From the NCBI RefSeq assembly GCF_040720935.1, contig NZ_JBFDAE010000002.1, positions 310,001 through 374,000 on the forward strand: DNA of 64,000 nucleotides, written 5' to 3'. This DNA comes from Jejuia sp040720935 (GTDB taxonomy: Bacteria > Bacteroidota > Bacteroidia > Flavobacteriales > Flavobacteriaceae). Of the stretch, positions 26,213 through 34,820 are shown piece after piece. The notes beneath the pieces are model-generated. The model was given only the letters and a program-made list of their open reading frames with translations, was not told the origin of the DNA and did no database searches. Position 1 is the stretch's first letter. Every line of letters begins with the position of its first letter. The position numbers were made by a program, and so were the translations under genes.

Positions 26213-26249
26213 ACAGAATCTTAATCATTAATCAAGGTTCTGTTTTTTT
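26213..26249 (-). terminator. Terminator overlapping the end of micropeptide A
   Basis: ACAGAATCTT / AAGGTTCTGT is a 10-bp stem with one wobble pair, with T-runs on the plus side and TTTCTT on the minus side. It overlaps the last codons of the small minus-strand gene at 26232-26318. Confidence 0.6.
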
Positions 26250-26318
26250 GTTTGTGCTTAAGACCAAAAGAATACCGTTGATAATGATTAATACTGTGAT
26301 GATTAGAACAATTTTCAT
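26232..26318 (-). CDS. Membrane micropeptide A (28 aa)
   Basis: From ATG at 26318: MKIVLIITVLIIINGILLVL followed by STNKKTEP and stop. It is one hydrophobic span with a short polar C-terminus. Micropeptide B, 70 bp upstream, has the same plan and the same ending (N-T-N-K-R-T-E-P), so two frames conserve a C-terminal motif; this argues for real coding. Function unknown. Confidence 0.6.
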   Translation of the reverse strand: MKIVLIITVLIIINGILLVLSTNKKTEP

Positions 26319-26389
26319 ATGTATTGGTTTTGGAATGGTTATATACTAGTACATCGTGTTTGTCATTAAAATGTCATCATAACCTTAAT

Positions 26390-26479
26390 TTAAGGTTCAG
26401 TTCTTTTATTGGTGTTAAAACCTAATAGTATCAAGTTAACAACTATTAGTAAGCTAATTATTAAAAAAATATTTTCCAT
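26390..26479 (-). CDS. Membrane micropeptide B (29 aa)
   Basis: From ATG at 26479: MENIFLIISLLIVVNLILLG followed by FNTNKRTEP and stop. It is paralogous to micropeptide A (both have I-I-x-x-L-I-(I/V)-(I/V)-N-x-I-L-L and T-N-K-(K/R)-T-E-P). The end of the frame overlaps a small palindrome (AACCTTAATTTAAGGTT) that may be its terminator. Function unknown. Confidence 0.6.
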   Translation of the reverse strand: MENIFLIISLLIVVNLILLGFNTNKRTEP

Positions 26480-26498
26480 GTTAGTCGTATATAGTTAT

Positions 26499-26535
26499 TG
26501 AAGTGATTTAAACGCAGAAAGTTTAAATCACTTCA
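26499..26535. repeat. Perfect 15-bp inverted repeat
   Basis: TGAAGTGATTTAAAC and GTTTAAATCACTTCA enclose a 7-nt loop. It has no T-run, so it is not an obvious terminator. It lies 20 bp upstream of the micropeptide B start and could be an operator or RNA element. Confidence 0.7.
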
Positions 26536-26578
26536 TTAATAAGATGCACGTTTTTAAAAAGGTTGCGTGCAAAAACAC

Positions 26579-26679
26579 TTTATATACCCATTGTGCATTT
26601 TGACCCTTTTTAATAAACAAATTTCACTCGAACTGACAAAATTTTCTCAAAATGCACAACGGGTTTTATATGTATATAA
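26579..26679. repeat. Long imperfect inverted repeat (CCCATTGTGCATTTTGA)
   Basis: CCCATTGTGCATTTTGA (26587-26603) and TCAAAATGCACAACGGG (26647-26663) match at 16 of 17 positions. Further out, TATATAC and GTATATA continue the pairing after an asymmetric bulge. The element ends 40 bp before the stop of the LuxR-type gene on the minus strand. Confidence 0.7.
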
Positions 26680-26719
26680 CAGGTTCATTTCATTTTTTCC
26701 TAACAAGAAATTTATTTAT

Positions 26720-27103
26720 TTAGTCAGGTCGTCTTAGGTTATGCAGTATAGCAAATTCAATAAGCTTTCCTTTGCCAACAAGCTTTAATTTTTTTCTAAT
26801 GTTCTTTCTGTGTGTTTCAATAGTTGATAGGCTTAGGTTTAATTCCTTTGCTATTTTGAATGAACTATTGCCCTGACCTACAAATTTTAGAACCTGTAAT
26901 TCCCGCTTTGTAAGTTTTTCTATTTTATGTTCATATTTTGGATCTAATGTTGTTAAAAACAAAATGAGGGAATCTACAGTTTCTTTATGGGTAGTAATTG
27001 ATTTTGTGGCATTCAAAACCTTTAAAATCCCATTTTTAGAAAGCACAGCGCCGTTTTTTTTTAGAGTATTTATGGTTTTTATAATTTCTTTATGTGCTAT
27101 CAT
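26720..27103 (-). CDS. Orphan LuxR-type HTH regulator
   Basis: I place the start at the Met of MIAHKEIIKTINTLKKN (127 aa). The longer frame (to 27178) begins inside a palindromic promoter element, and its first residues (KNPQYWGFF) are just the translated palindrome. The C-terminal ~65 residues are a LuxR/GerE HTH (LTKRELQVLKFVGQGNSSFKIAKELNLSLSTIETHRKNIRKKL). The N-terminal 60 residues are a small helical domain with no receiver Asp. The gene carries promoter palindrome copy 1 and is the last member of the 21-kb cluster, so it is a candidate autoregulated regulator of that cluster. Confidence 0.88.
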   Translation of the reverse strand: MIAHKEIIKTINTLKKNGAVLSKNGILKVLNATKSITTHKETVDSLILFLTTLDPKYEHKIEKLTKRELQVLKFVGQGNSSFKIAKELNLSLSTIETHRKNIRKKLKLVGKGKLIEFAILHNLRRPD

Positions 27104-27123
27104 CGATAAGATTAATGTTTGTA

Positions 27124-27171
27124 TAAATCTAGATGAAATATGAGCATAAAAAAATCCCCAATACTGGGGAT
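27124..27171 (-). promoter_or_regulatory. Palindrome-promoter module, copy 1 (LuxR-type gene)
   Basis: The palindrome ATCCCCAATACTGGGGAT (27154-27171) lies 22 nt upstream of a -7-like box TAGATTTA on the minus strand (27124-27131). The gene start is at 27103. It also lies 25 nt after the stop of the DUF5723 gene and could double as a hairpin terminator. Confidence 0.7.
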
Positions 27172-27196
27172 TTTTCAATTTTATGTATTTGAAATT

Positions 27197-28528
27197 CTAT
27201 TGATAAATCGGAATTTTTAAACCAAGATATACATCGGTGGTTTTTGATGTATCTGATATTAAATTTGAAATAATAGAACTAGAACCCACCATTAATGGCC
27301 CAAGTCTAAACCCTGTGCCCCAAGCAAAATCTCCGTATTGTCTAATACTTACAGGAGAATAAATACTGAACCATTTGGTTTCTAATCTAGGAGACAGCGT
27401 CACCGAATTTATGATACTGTTGGCGTTTGCTGTATTCTTTTTTACCAAAGATAAATTGGTTTGTAAACTGATGTATAACTTATTTTTGATATGATAGTCT
27501 GCTAAAAAATGAAATGCTGTTGGCAATTTTATTTTTTGGGCTATCATCTCTTCAGTAAATGTGTAGTTATCATCTAAAAAATCCTCTGTTTCACTGTCCT
27601 CGGTATAACCAGATGTGTCGGCAGTACCGTTTACATTATAAGTTGTTACTGTACTTTCAGTATAATCTATAGAACCTATATCTGTTATGGAAGCCCCAAT
27701 TTTCAATTTATATTTATTCTGTTTTCTAGTCGTTAGTGAATCTTTGATTTTGTTGGGTCTAAATTCATAAGTAAATCCAATATCCGCACCAAAGCCAGAG
27801 GTTAGGTTTTTAAATTCAATATCGTCATTATCAAAATCTTGACTAATGCCGTAAATTAACTCGCCGTTTGTGGTTAGTGTTTCGTTAGCGGCACTGTATT
27901 GTCCCGTAAAATTCGGACTATTCACAAATACACCACCTGCGCCTTGTAAATATTTTAAGGTAACTCCAGCTTTTAAAAAGTTAGTATCGTTATCCATAAG
28001 AATACGTCCGTAAACCAAACCAACTTCAGCCCAAGCATGAACAGTACCTGTTAGGTTTTCAGAATTAAAACTGAAATCTTCCGCAATATCAAAACCATCA
28101 GCAATACTTTCATAAAGTTCGCCGTTAATGTTATTGATGTTGAAAAAAGCCCGTACTCTACTTACGAGTCCTACGCTACTTTTTGGAGAAAGGTTAAACA
28201 TAAAAGACGGCCCTAACACATCAGCATTCAAGAAGAAGTTATTGGCATTGGTAGGAAACTTTTCAGTATCCAGATCAAAATCAAAACCATCTTCAGATTT
28301 AATAATATCATTTACATTGATACCAAAATAGTCACTACCACCAAAAGCACTTGCAGATACTAAGTTTATATCGGCTTTAAATCGTGAATCAACTACATTG
28401 GAAGGGTTTGAAGTTAGGCCATGCACTCCTGCATAATTATCTACAGAGAACCCTATGTAGCTTTGTGCATTTAATAAAGGGGAGATACTAATACATACTA
28501 ATAGTAAAATGTAATTTAAATTTTTCAT
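27197..28528 (-). CDS. DUF5723-type outer-membrane protein
   Basis: A 443-aa protein with a signal peptide (NYILLLVCISISPLLNAQ). It is strand-rich with many aromatic-ended strands. The opening SYIGFSVDNYAGVHGLTSNPSNVVDSRFKADINLVS is typical of the DUF5723/PorV-like 'conserved OMP' group in flavobacteria. The protein ends in a beta-strand (TDVYLGLKIPIYQ), suggesting a barrel. PorV-like proteins work with T9SS, and the neighbours carry T9SS sorting domains, so a role in export or surface attachment of those proteins is possible but unproven. Transcribed from palindrome copy 2. Confidence 0.8.
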   Translation of the reverse strand: MKNLNYILLLVCISISPLLNAQSYIGFSVDNYAGVHGLTSNPSNVVDSRFKADINLVSASAFGGSDYFGINVNDIIKSEDGFDFDLDTEKFPTNANNFFLNADVLGPSFMFNLSPKSSVGLVSRVRAFFNINNINGELYESIADGFDIAEDFSFNSENLTGTVHAWAEVGLVYGRILMDNDTNFLKAGVTLKYLQGAGGVFVNSPNFTGQYSAANETLTTNGELIYGISQDFDNDDIEFKNLTSGFGADIGFTYEFRPNKIKDSLTTRKQNKYKLKIGASITDIGSIDYTESTVTTYNVNGTADTSGYTEDSETEDFLDDNYTFTEEMIAQKIKLPTAFHFLADYHIKNKLYISLQTNLSLVKKNTANANSIINSVTLSPRLETKWFSIYSPVSIRQYGDFAWGTGFRLGPLMVGSSSIISNLISDTSKTTDVYLGLKIPIYQ

Positions 28529-28557
28529 GTGAGAATTGATTGGTTAATAATAGCTCC

Positions 28558-28606
28558 CAAACATACGAAAAGAGAGCAATACAAAAAAATCCCCAGTACT
28601 GGGGAT
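28558..28606 (-). promoter_or_regulatory. Palindrome-promoter module, copy 2 (DUF5723 gene)
   Basis: ATCCCCAGTACTGGGGAT (28589-28606), perfectly symmetric, then 23 nt, then TATGTTTG (28558-28565), a perfect TAnnTTTG box. The gene starts at 28528, giving a leader of about 25 nt that contains AGCTATTATTAACC. Confidence 0.78.
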
Positions 28607-28637
28607 TTTTTATAATCTTGAGAGTTGATTTATAACA

Positions 28638-29738
28638 CTAAATTCGTTCTAATGTTGTAACATAAGTATTTGATTCTCCATCCCCTACATAGGTTTGAGT
28701 AAAGATGAGTTTATTCCCTACAACTTCAACTTTACCAGAACTGCCATCAAACAGTATTTCACCATTTGTGAAATCTTCGTTGTACTGAGGGTTTAAAAAA
28801 TCTTCATACTTAAAAGTTATTAACGTAAGAAGCAGTTCATCTTCATTATAAGCCCATTTTCCTGTGTATTTTTCATCATTCTCTTCCGATTCAACATCTG
28901 AATAAACTCCAGAGCAACTTTCGGCAGACGCTTGATAATCTAAATAGTTATATTCACTTTTATCAGTATAATAGAAATCTCCATTATTTTCAAAGTTCAA
29001 TATGTACTCCTCATAAATAACTTCTTCATAAGGCACCTCTACAGTTTGTCCATTAGTACATGAAATTTGAGTATTGTCATCATCTCCAGTAGTCTCAACC
29101 ACTTTCCATGTACCTACAATAGAAGCATTACCTCCCCAAGCTTCCACCTCAATACAAACGGTAACTATTTGGCTTACATTGTTTTCGCTGTCATAAAGAC
29201 ATAGATCACTACAAAATTGTCCCGCTGGAATAGCATCTCCAAAATCGATATCAATCTCATATTCATTATCTGTTAAGCCATTTCCTTTTGAAAACAGTTT
29301 GTTTTTTGAGGATTTGTTGTTCTTGATATTGGCTTTTTTACTTGCTGTGGTAAAACTGGAAACAGGTACGTCAAAATAGTTAGAAGCACCATTACCGTTT
29401 ACATCCTTAAATAGGAGGTAAGCACCTGCAATATTGCTTTCTGCGGTAGAAAATTTAAGGTTGAATCCAGATTTTTGATGCGCTTCAGCCTTATTGGAAG
29501 CAACAACTAAATCTATATTACTGTTAGGTTGTGGTGGTGTACCGTCATTTTTTGTTGCACCTGCAATTTCGATGCCGCTGGATAGGGCAGAGGTTTCAAC
29601 AGCATTTTCTTCTGTTTTGTTTTGATGGTTTGCCAAGTCTTCGTCGCCGCCTCCACCGGAATCAGAATCTGAAGAACATGAAAAGGTTAGTGCCGTAAAT
29701 ACGATTAGTGTGTAAAAAAAAGTTTTAAAGGTTTTCAT
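28638..29738 (-). CDS. Lipoprotein with lipocalin-like C-terminal domain
   Basis: A 366-aa protein with a lipoprotein signal (TLIVFTALTFSC|SSDSDSGGGGDEDL). The Asp/Gly/Ser-rich start of the mature part resembles the lipoprotein export signal used in Bacteroidota to reach the cell surface. Residues about 60-210 are a strand-rich domain (NLKFSTAESNIAGAYLLFKDVNGNGASNYFDVP). The C-terminal part is lipocalin-like (SIVGTWKVVETTGDD...ILNFENNGDFYYTD). It is probably surface-exposed. The gene is transcribed from palindrome copy 3 with a leader of over 200 nt. Confidence 0.75.
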   Translation of the reverse strand: MKTFKTFFYTLIVFTALTFSCSSDSDSGGGGDEDLANHQNKTEENAVETSALSSGIEIAGATKNDGTPPQPNSNIDLVVASNKAEAHQKSGFNLKFSTAESNIAGAYLLFKDVNGNGASNYFDVPVSSFTTASKKANIKNNKSSKNKLFSKGNGLTDNEYEIDIDFGDAIPAGQFCSDLCLYDSENNVSQIVTVCIEVEAWGGNASIVGTWKVVETTGDDDNTQISCTNGQTVEVPYEEVIYEEYILNFENNGDFYYTDKSEYNYLDYQASAESCSGVYSDVESEENDEKYTGKWAYNEDELLLTLITFKYEDFLNPQYNEDFTNGEILFDGSSGKVEVVGNKLIFTQTYVGDGESNTYVTTLERI

Positions 29739-29977
29739 AAAAATTAAAATTGAAAGGTTAAATTGTTAATAGCAAAATGTTGTGATAAAGAAATGAAAGT
29801 ATGTAAATATATACAAGTTTAAACGTAGAATTTTTCTTAAAAATAAATTATGTGTTTTAAAATGAACACGAAATTATTAATATGTTAAAATGAGTGGTAA
29901 ATAGTGTTGGTTTTTTGATGAAAATTCATTTTCAAATTTTCTTTTCGTTGTGTCATTAGTAAAAATGAATCATAAAT

Positions 29978-30025
29978 CAAACCTAGTGAAATATCATATA
30001 AAGAAAAATCCCCAGTACTGGGGAT
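29978..30025 (-). promoter_or_regulatory. Palindrome-promoter module, copy 3 (lipoprotein gene)
   Basis: ATCCCCAGTACTGGGGAT (30008-30025), 22 nt, then TAGGTTTG (29978-29985). The next gene starts at 29738, so the leader is about 235 nt; apart from this module I see nothing else in the 320-bp gap. Confidence 0.75.
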
Positions 30026-30058
30026 TTTTCAACTTACTAAACTAACTCAAAAACTAAA

Positions 30059-33000
30059 CTACTGTTTCACAATACGTTTGGTAACGTATATATTATTCAC
30101 ATTAAACCTTAAAAAATAGACACCGTTGCTTATGTTTTGCAGGTTAATTCTATTTTTAGGCTTTTCTATTTTATAGACTTGTTTACCATTGATATCATAA
30201 ATAGTTAAGGCATCCAAAACAAGAGGTGTCGAAATATTTATATAATCATTGGTCGGTATTGGGAACAACTTAATGTCTTTTGCAGAAATTTCATTATCGT
30301 CAATACTTAGTGTATCTATAATGGTAACCGTAACCGTAATGCTATGGCTGTTGCCAGAACCATCTGTAACGGTCAATACCACGGGATAATCACCAGGCGT
30401 CGTAAATGTATCAACATCTATGCTCAAAGTAGTTGCACTACAATTGTCTGATGAGCCATTATCAACATCGCTTGCTACAATAGTAACGGAAGGGTTTCCT
30501 CCCAAGTCTCTATTAATATCTTGCCCAATAGCAACGGGATTTATAGTATCCTCTACGGTAACCGTAGCTGTGTTTGTACCTGTATTTCCGCTGGTATCGG
30601 TCACAGAAAGTGTAACTACATTGCTTCCTAAATTGGCACATGTAAAGCTTGTAATATCTAAACTGCTGCTTGCAATTGAACAATTGTCTGTTGATCCATT
30701 CTCTATTTGGGCTGCCGTAATTGTTGCACTTCCTGAAGCATCCAATTGTACCGTGATATTTTGGGTAACAACAACAGGGTTTACCGAGTCTTCAACAGTA
30801 ACCGTTGCAGCAGCTGTATTTGAGTTTCCACTAGCATCTTCAACAGTTAACATTACCGTATTAGCACCAATATCTGCACACGTAAAGCTTGAAACATCCA
30901 ATGATTTTGTAGTAATAGCACAGTTATCCGTAGAACTGTTATCGACATCATCTGCAGTTATGGTTACATTGCCAGTAGCATCCAATTGCGCTGTAAACCC
31001 TTTTGTAATGGCAACTGGGTTTGTAGTATCCTCAACGGTAACCGTAGCACTAGCAGTATTTGCGTTTCCACTAGCATCAGATACGGTTAAATTAACCGTA
31101 TTGGCACCAAGGTTAACACAGGTAAAACTAGAGACATCCAAACTAAATCCGGTTACCGCACAATTGTCTGTTGAACCGTTTTCGATTTGGGCTGGCGTAA
31201 TTGTAACATCTCCATTGCCATCCAATTGTACCGTGATATTTTGGGTAACCGCAACAGGGTTTATTGAGTCTTCAACAGTAACCGTTGCAGCGGCTGTATT
31301 TGAGTTTCCACTAGCATCTTCAACAGTTAACATCACCGTATTAGCACCAATATCCGCACACGTAAAGCTTGAAACATCCAATGATTTTGAAGTAATCGCA
31401 CAGTTATCCGTAGAACTGTTATCGACATCATCTGCAGTTATGGTTACATTGCCAGTAGCATCCAATTGCGCTGTAAACCCTTTTGTGATGGCAACTGGGT
31501 TTGTAGTATCTCCTACGGTAACCGTAGCACTAGCTGTATTTGTATTTCCACTAGCATCAGATACGGTTAAGTTAACCGTATTGTCACCAAGGTTGGCACA
31601 GGTAAAACTAGAGACATCCAAACTAAATCCGGTTACCGCACAATTGTCTGTTGAACCGTTTTCGATTTGGGCTGGCGTAATTGTAACATCTCCATTGCCA
31701 TCCAATTGTACCGTGATATTTTGGGTAATTGCCACAGGATTTATGTTGTCAACCACGGTAATAGTTACATCTTCGGTACTAACTTTTGCTTCGGCATCGG
31801 TAGCCGTAATGGTTACTGTATTCGCTCCTAAGTTAGCACAGGTGTAGTCAAATTGTGTTTGGTTTAGTACTACGGAAACCAGTTCGCAGTCATCAAATGT
31901 GCCATTGTCAACATCGGCAATTGTAATTGATGCTTGTCCTGAGGCGTCCAATTCTGCTGTGATGTTTGGGAATGTTACAATAGTAGGAGGTAGGTTGTCA
32001 AACACATCCACATCATCTAAAACTTTATAAAGTGAATAGTTGCCAGCTTCATTTTTCATGCTTAACCAAACATCATGGATATCACAGGTTACTAAATCCG
32101 TTGGGATTTCTACCAAATATTCATCAGTGTTCCCTGTTGGTGTAAAAGCCAATGGTGTTCCCGTTCCAAAGCCTAACTCTTCATCATATAAAAACTCAAC
32201 TTCACTTAAAGGCGATGTAGGCGGTGTTTCAAAAACAGCATTATCTATCACATAAAATGTTTTTCTGTCATATAAACTCCATGTACCATCTTGATTTATA
32301 GAACGAATTCCCAATACATGGTATCCATCGTCTAAAGCACCTAACGGAATCACTAAATTTTCATTTAATTCTGAAGGGTTTCCAGAAATAGCTAAAGGTG
32401 TTCCGCCACCAGGCCCAGGATCGGTATCAAACCAATATTCTAAACCTGCCAAATCTGAAATAGGATCGCTTCCAGAAATTTCTTCACTAATATAAAATGT
32501 GTTTTTATGGTATAAACTCCATTCATCATCGAGATTTTTAGTTCTTAAGCCAATGGTATGAAAACCAACATCCAAACTCCCTAAGGGGATTACAAAACTC
32601 TCTGTTAATTCACTCGGATTTCCAGTAATTGCCAAAGCTGTGTTGTTGCCCGGACCTAAGTCGGTATCAAACCAATATTCTGCTCCCGAAAGATTGACTA
32701 TGGGGTCGCTACCAGAAACCGATTCACTTACATAAAACGTGTTTTGTTGGTACAAGCTCCAAGCACCATCTAAATTTTGCGTTCTAATAGTAATTGAATG
32801 AAAACCAGAATCCAAACTTCCCAAAGGAATAACAAAGCTCTCTGTCAGTTCACTCGGGTTTCCCGAAATAGTAAGTGGCGATCTATTTCCAAGTCCAGGA
32901 TCGGCATCAAACCAATACTCTGCGGCGGCTATATTTGAAATTGGGTCGCTTCCAGAACCTGCATTTTCACTTATATAAAACGTTGCAGAACTGTAAAGAC

Positions 33001-33295
33001 TCCAATTATTTGCGTCGTCTTTTGTACGTAAGGTAAGCTTATGAAACCCTGATGGCAACCCTGTTAAAGGTATTGCTAGAGTTTGGGTAAGCTCGCCCGT
33101 ATTTGCTGTCGCTGTCACTACGGTTCCATTTCCTATGCCAGGGTCGTTGCCAATAAAATACTCTATTTGGTCAATGTTTTGAGCTTGTACAAAATAACTG
33201 CACATAAACAACATAAACACCATATAGTATTGAAAACTACATTTGGCACTTTTAGAAAAAACCGAAGGAGCGCATTTATTTTTTAGCGCGCTCAT
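30059..33295 (-). CDS. HYR-repeat adhesin-like protein with T9SS sorting domain
   Basis: A 1078-aa protein with a signal sequence after a longish N-terminus (MVFMLFMCSYFVQAQ). Residues about 40-350 contain four to five repeats of ~78 aa (EYWFDTDPGPGNGT...SELTESFVIPLGSLDSGFHSI...). Residues about 430-990 carry seven HYR-like modules of ~80 aa (NPVAITQNITVQLDGNGDVTITPAQIENGSTDNCAVT split over repeats). The last 75 residues form a type-A T9SS sorting domain (KLFPIPTNDYINIS...GVYFLRFNVNNIYVTKRIVKQ). It should be secreted and attached to the surface. The start is two bases after the stop of the beta-helix gene, so they form an operon. A 480-bp block is tandemly duplicated inside. Confidence 0.88.
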   Translation of the reverse strand: MSALKNKCAPSVFSKSAKCSFQYYMVFMLFMCSYFVQAQNIDQIEYFIGNDPGIGNGTVVTATANTGELTQTLAIPLTGLPSGFHKLTLRTKDDANNWSLYSSATFYISENAGSGSDPISNIAAAEYWFDADPGLGNRSPLTISGNPSELTESFVIPLGSLDSGFHSITIRTQNLDGAWSLYQQNTFYVSESVSGSDPIVNLSGAEYWFDTDLGPGNNTALAITGNPSELTESFVIPLGSLDVGFHTIGLRTKNLDDEWSLYHKNTFYISEEISGSDPISDLAGLEYWFDTDPGPGGGTPLAISGNPSELNENLVIPLGALDDGYHVLGIRSINQDGTWSLYDRKTFYVIDNAVFETPPTSPLSEVEFLYDEELGFGTGTPLAFTPTGNTDEYLVEIPTDLVTCDIHDVWLSMKNEAGNYSLYKVLDDVDVFDNLPPTIVTFPNITAELDASGQASITIADVDNGTFDDCELVSVVLNQTQFDYTCANLGANTVTITATDAEAKVSTEDVTITVVDNINPVAITQNITVQLDGNGDVTITPAQIENGSTDNCAVTGFSLDVSSFTCANLGDNTVNLTVSDASGNTNTASATVTVGDTTNPVAITKGFTAQLDATGNVTITADDVDNSSTDNCAITSKSLDVSSFTCADIGANTVMLTVEDASGNSNTAAATVTVEDSINPVAVTQNITVQLDGNGDVTITPAQIENGSTDNCAVTGFSLDVSSFTCVNLGANTVNLTVSDASGNANTASATVTVEDTTNPVAITKGFTAQLDATGNVTITADDVDNSSTDNCAITTKSLDVSSFTCADIGANTVMLTVEDASGNSNTAAATVTVEDSVNPVVVTQNITVQLDASGSATITAAQIENGSTDNCSIASSSLDITSFTCANLGSNVVTLSVTDTSGNTGTNTATVTVEDTINPVAIGQDINRDLGGNPSVTIVASDVDNGSSDNCSATTLSIDVDTFTTPGDYPVVLTVTDGSGNSHSITVTVTIIDTLSIDDNEISAKDIKLFPIPTNDYINISTPLVLDALTIYDINGKQVYKIEKPKNRINLQNISNGVYFLRFNVNNIYVTKRIVKQ
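30780..31740. repeat. 480-bp tandem duplication within the HYR gene
   Basis: Segments separated by 480 bp are nearly identical (for example around 30975-31031 and 31455-31511). The unit encodes two HYR modules (~160 aa). The low divergence indicates a recent copy-number change. Confidence 0.8.
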
Positions 33296-33297
33296 AA

Positions 33298-34410
33298 TTA
33301 ATGGGCTTTAGAGGTAATAGTTACATTGATGCTACCGTTTTTTGGAACTGCGCCATCATATGAAATAATATCCATAACAGGTACACCTCTTGGATTGCCT
33401 AAATACTTATAATTAAAACCATTGTTAAACAGTCCAATTTCAGAACCGCCACCACCACCGGTAAGTGCCGGAGAACCTGCTTGTAAGGTTAAATCGTCTT
33501 CTGGACGAAAAGCTGGGTTATAACCTGATGAACCTGCAAAACTTTGGTTAGCCGTATTGTCAACATCTGTAAATAATGGGTTGGTGTTTGATAGGGTATT
33601 GGAATCTAAATAAGACCCCGAGCCGTTTGAAGTAAAAGATATATTTCCAGTACCATAATTGTATGTCAAACAATTTGATAAGTTGAACGGGCCATTATTA
33701 AAACTTATAGTTCCATCTGAGGTTTCATTTATAATAAACATATTATTGAATAGTATTACAGTTCCAGATGAAGATTGGTTAGTTAGATTAAAACCGCTAG
33801 AAAAATATTTAAAAATATTGTTTGCAACAACAATACTTGTGGGGTCATAAATAGTTAAAGGACTACCACCTAAAAAAATATTGTTGGATATTAACACATT
33901 TATACCATCTACATACTGTGTAATACCACTTCGTATTATATTACCTCTAATTTCTATATCATCAGCATCTACTGGAAGTACACTTGTAATACCTAACGTA
34001 GCACTAGCAAATTCACATTCATATATTTTAGTGCCTACAAAAGGTGGAGGATTAGATGCTCCAGTTGCAGAAAAATTAAGGTTTCCAAAATTAATGCCTT
34101 TTATGGTAACATTGCTAGACCTAATACTTACTGTGCCTAGAGTTGAAACCCTATTGTTTTCACTATGGGATCTACCAACAATGGTAAGAGCCTTGGTTAC
34201 ATTTGCATGTCCGTAGGAAGTACCTGAAGGTTGTACATAAATAATATCTCCTGCTGTGGCCGCATCAATAGCTTCCTGTATGGTTTGTTGTGTTGTAGTA
34301 GAACCGGGGTTATTATCAACAGTAATAATGGTTTGGGCACTAAGGCCTAAGGTCATAATTGCTATGGCGAAGCATAGCATGTTTTTTAAAATACTTGTAC
34401 TTGTTTTCAT
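33298..34410 (-). CDS. Secreted right-handed beta-helix protein
   Basis: A 370-aa protein with a signal peptide (MLCFAIAIMTLGLSAQ). The first mature residues (TIITVDNNPGSTTTQQTIQEAIDAATAGDIIYVQPSGTSYGH) are the usual start of pectate-lyase-like parallel beta-helices. Short strand repeats follow (DDIEIRGNIIRSG, INVLISNNIFLGG, SIVVANNIFKYF). No catalytic signature is visible and there is no T9SS C-terminal domain. It may be a binding partner or autotransported component of the HYR protein encoded two bases downstream. It is transcribed from palindrome copy 4, whose leader holds a 91-bp repeat element. Confidence 0.82.
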   Translation of the reverse strand: MKTSTSILKNMLCFAIAIMTLGLSAQTIITVDNNPGSTTTQQTIQEAIDAATAGDIIYVQPSGTSYGHANVTKALTIVGRSHSENNRVSTLGTVSIRSSNVTIKGINFGNLNFSATGASNPPPFVGTKIYECEFASATLGITSVLPVDADDIEIRGNIIRSGITQYVDGINVLISNNIFLGGSPLTIYDPTSIVVANNIFKYFSSGFNLTNQSSSGTVILFNNMFIINETSDGTISFNNGPFNLSNCLTYNYGTGNISFTSNGSGSYLDSNTLSNTNPLFTDVDNTANQSFAGSSGYNPAFRPEDDLTLQAGSPALTGGGGGSEIGLFNNGFNYKYLGNPRGVPVMDIISYDGAVPKNGSINVTITSKAH

Positions 34411-34548
34411 AATGATTGGTTTTTAAAAGATTAATTAAAATTGTTCAAAACAAAGCATAGAAAAGTCTGGCTAGAGAAAGCTTGTGCTTTTTCCAGATGT
34501 AAAATTGGGGAGAGCGAAATGTAGAGGTAGTCTGAAAAGTGTTTTTAA

Positions 34549-34639
34549 TGTCATTCAGAGCGATAGCGAAGAATCTCTATGTATTGATTTTTTTCAATAT
34601 TTTGATTTTATAGATTCTTCATGTTCATTCAGAATGACA
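34549..34639. repeat. TGTCATTC...GAATGACA repeat element in an untranslated leader
   Basis: A 91-bp element with termini TGTCATTC / GAATGACA and an inner arm pair GAAGAATCT / AGATTCTTC, able to form one long hairpin. It belongs to the same family as the insert in icmF at 4582-4679. It lies between the copy 4 promoter and the beta-helix gene, so it would be transcribed as leader RNA. Confidence 0.8.
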
Positions 34640-34723
34640 CTTTTAAGACAGCCTCTTTTTTTGAGAATTGTGTGTTTAAGAAGTATTATCCATCAGATTA
34701 AGAGTTATTGTTAATAGCTACAT

Positions 34724-34771
34724 CAAACTTAGGGAAATACAAGGCATAAAAAAATCCCCAATACTGGGGAT
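34724..34771 (-). promoter_or_regulatory. Palindrome-promoter module, copy 4 (beta-helix/HYR operon)
   Basis: ATCCCCAATACTGGGGAT (34754-34771), 22 nt, TAAGTTTG (34724-34731), then TAGCTATTAACAATAACTC, nearly the same leader start as copies 5 and 6. The first gene begins 310 nt downstream. Confidence 0.75.
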
Positions 34772-34820
34772 TTTTAGGTTTTTGGTCGAAAAGTTTGTCG
34801 ATAAACGGTTGGTTTTTAAC

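Noticed and set aside
27104..27178. Longer start for the LuxR-type gene (KNPQYWGFF...)
   Set aside because: These residues are the translated palindrome and lie upstream of the predicted transcription start.
30420..31847. Long plus-strand frame of 475 codons
   Set aside because: It is antisense to the HYR-repeat gene, is rich in V/A/S/T and mirrors its 80-aa period. There is no signal or family match.
34484..34714. 76-codon plus-strand frame
   Set aside because: It covers the TGTCAT...ATGACA repeat element; its peptide (FNVIQSDSEES) is a translated repeat.
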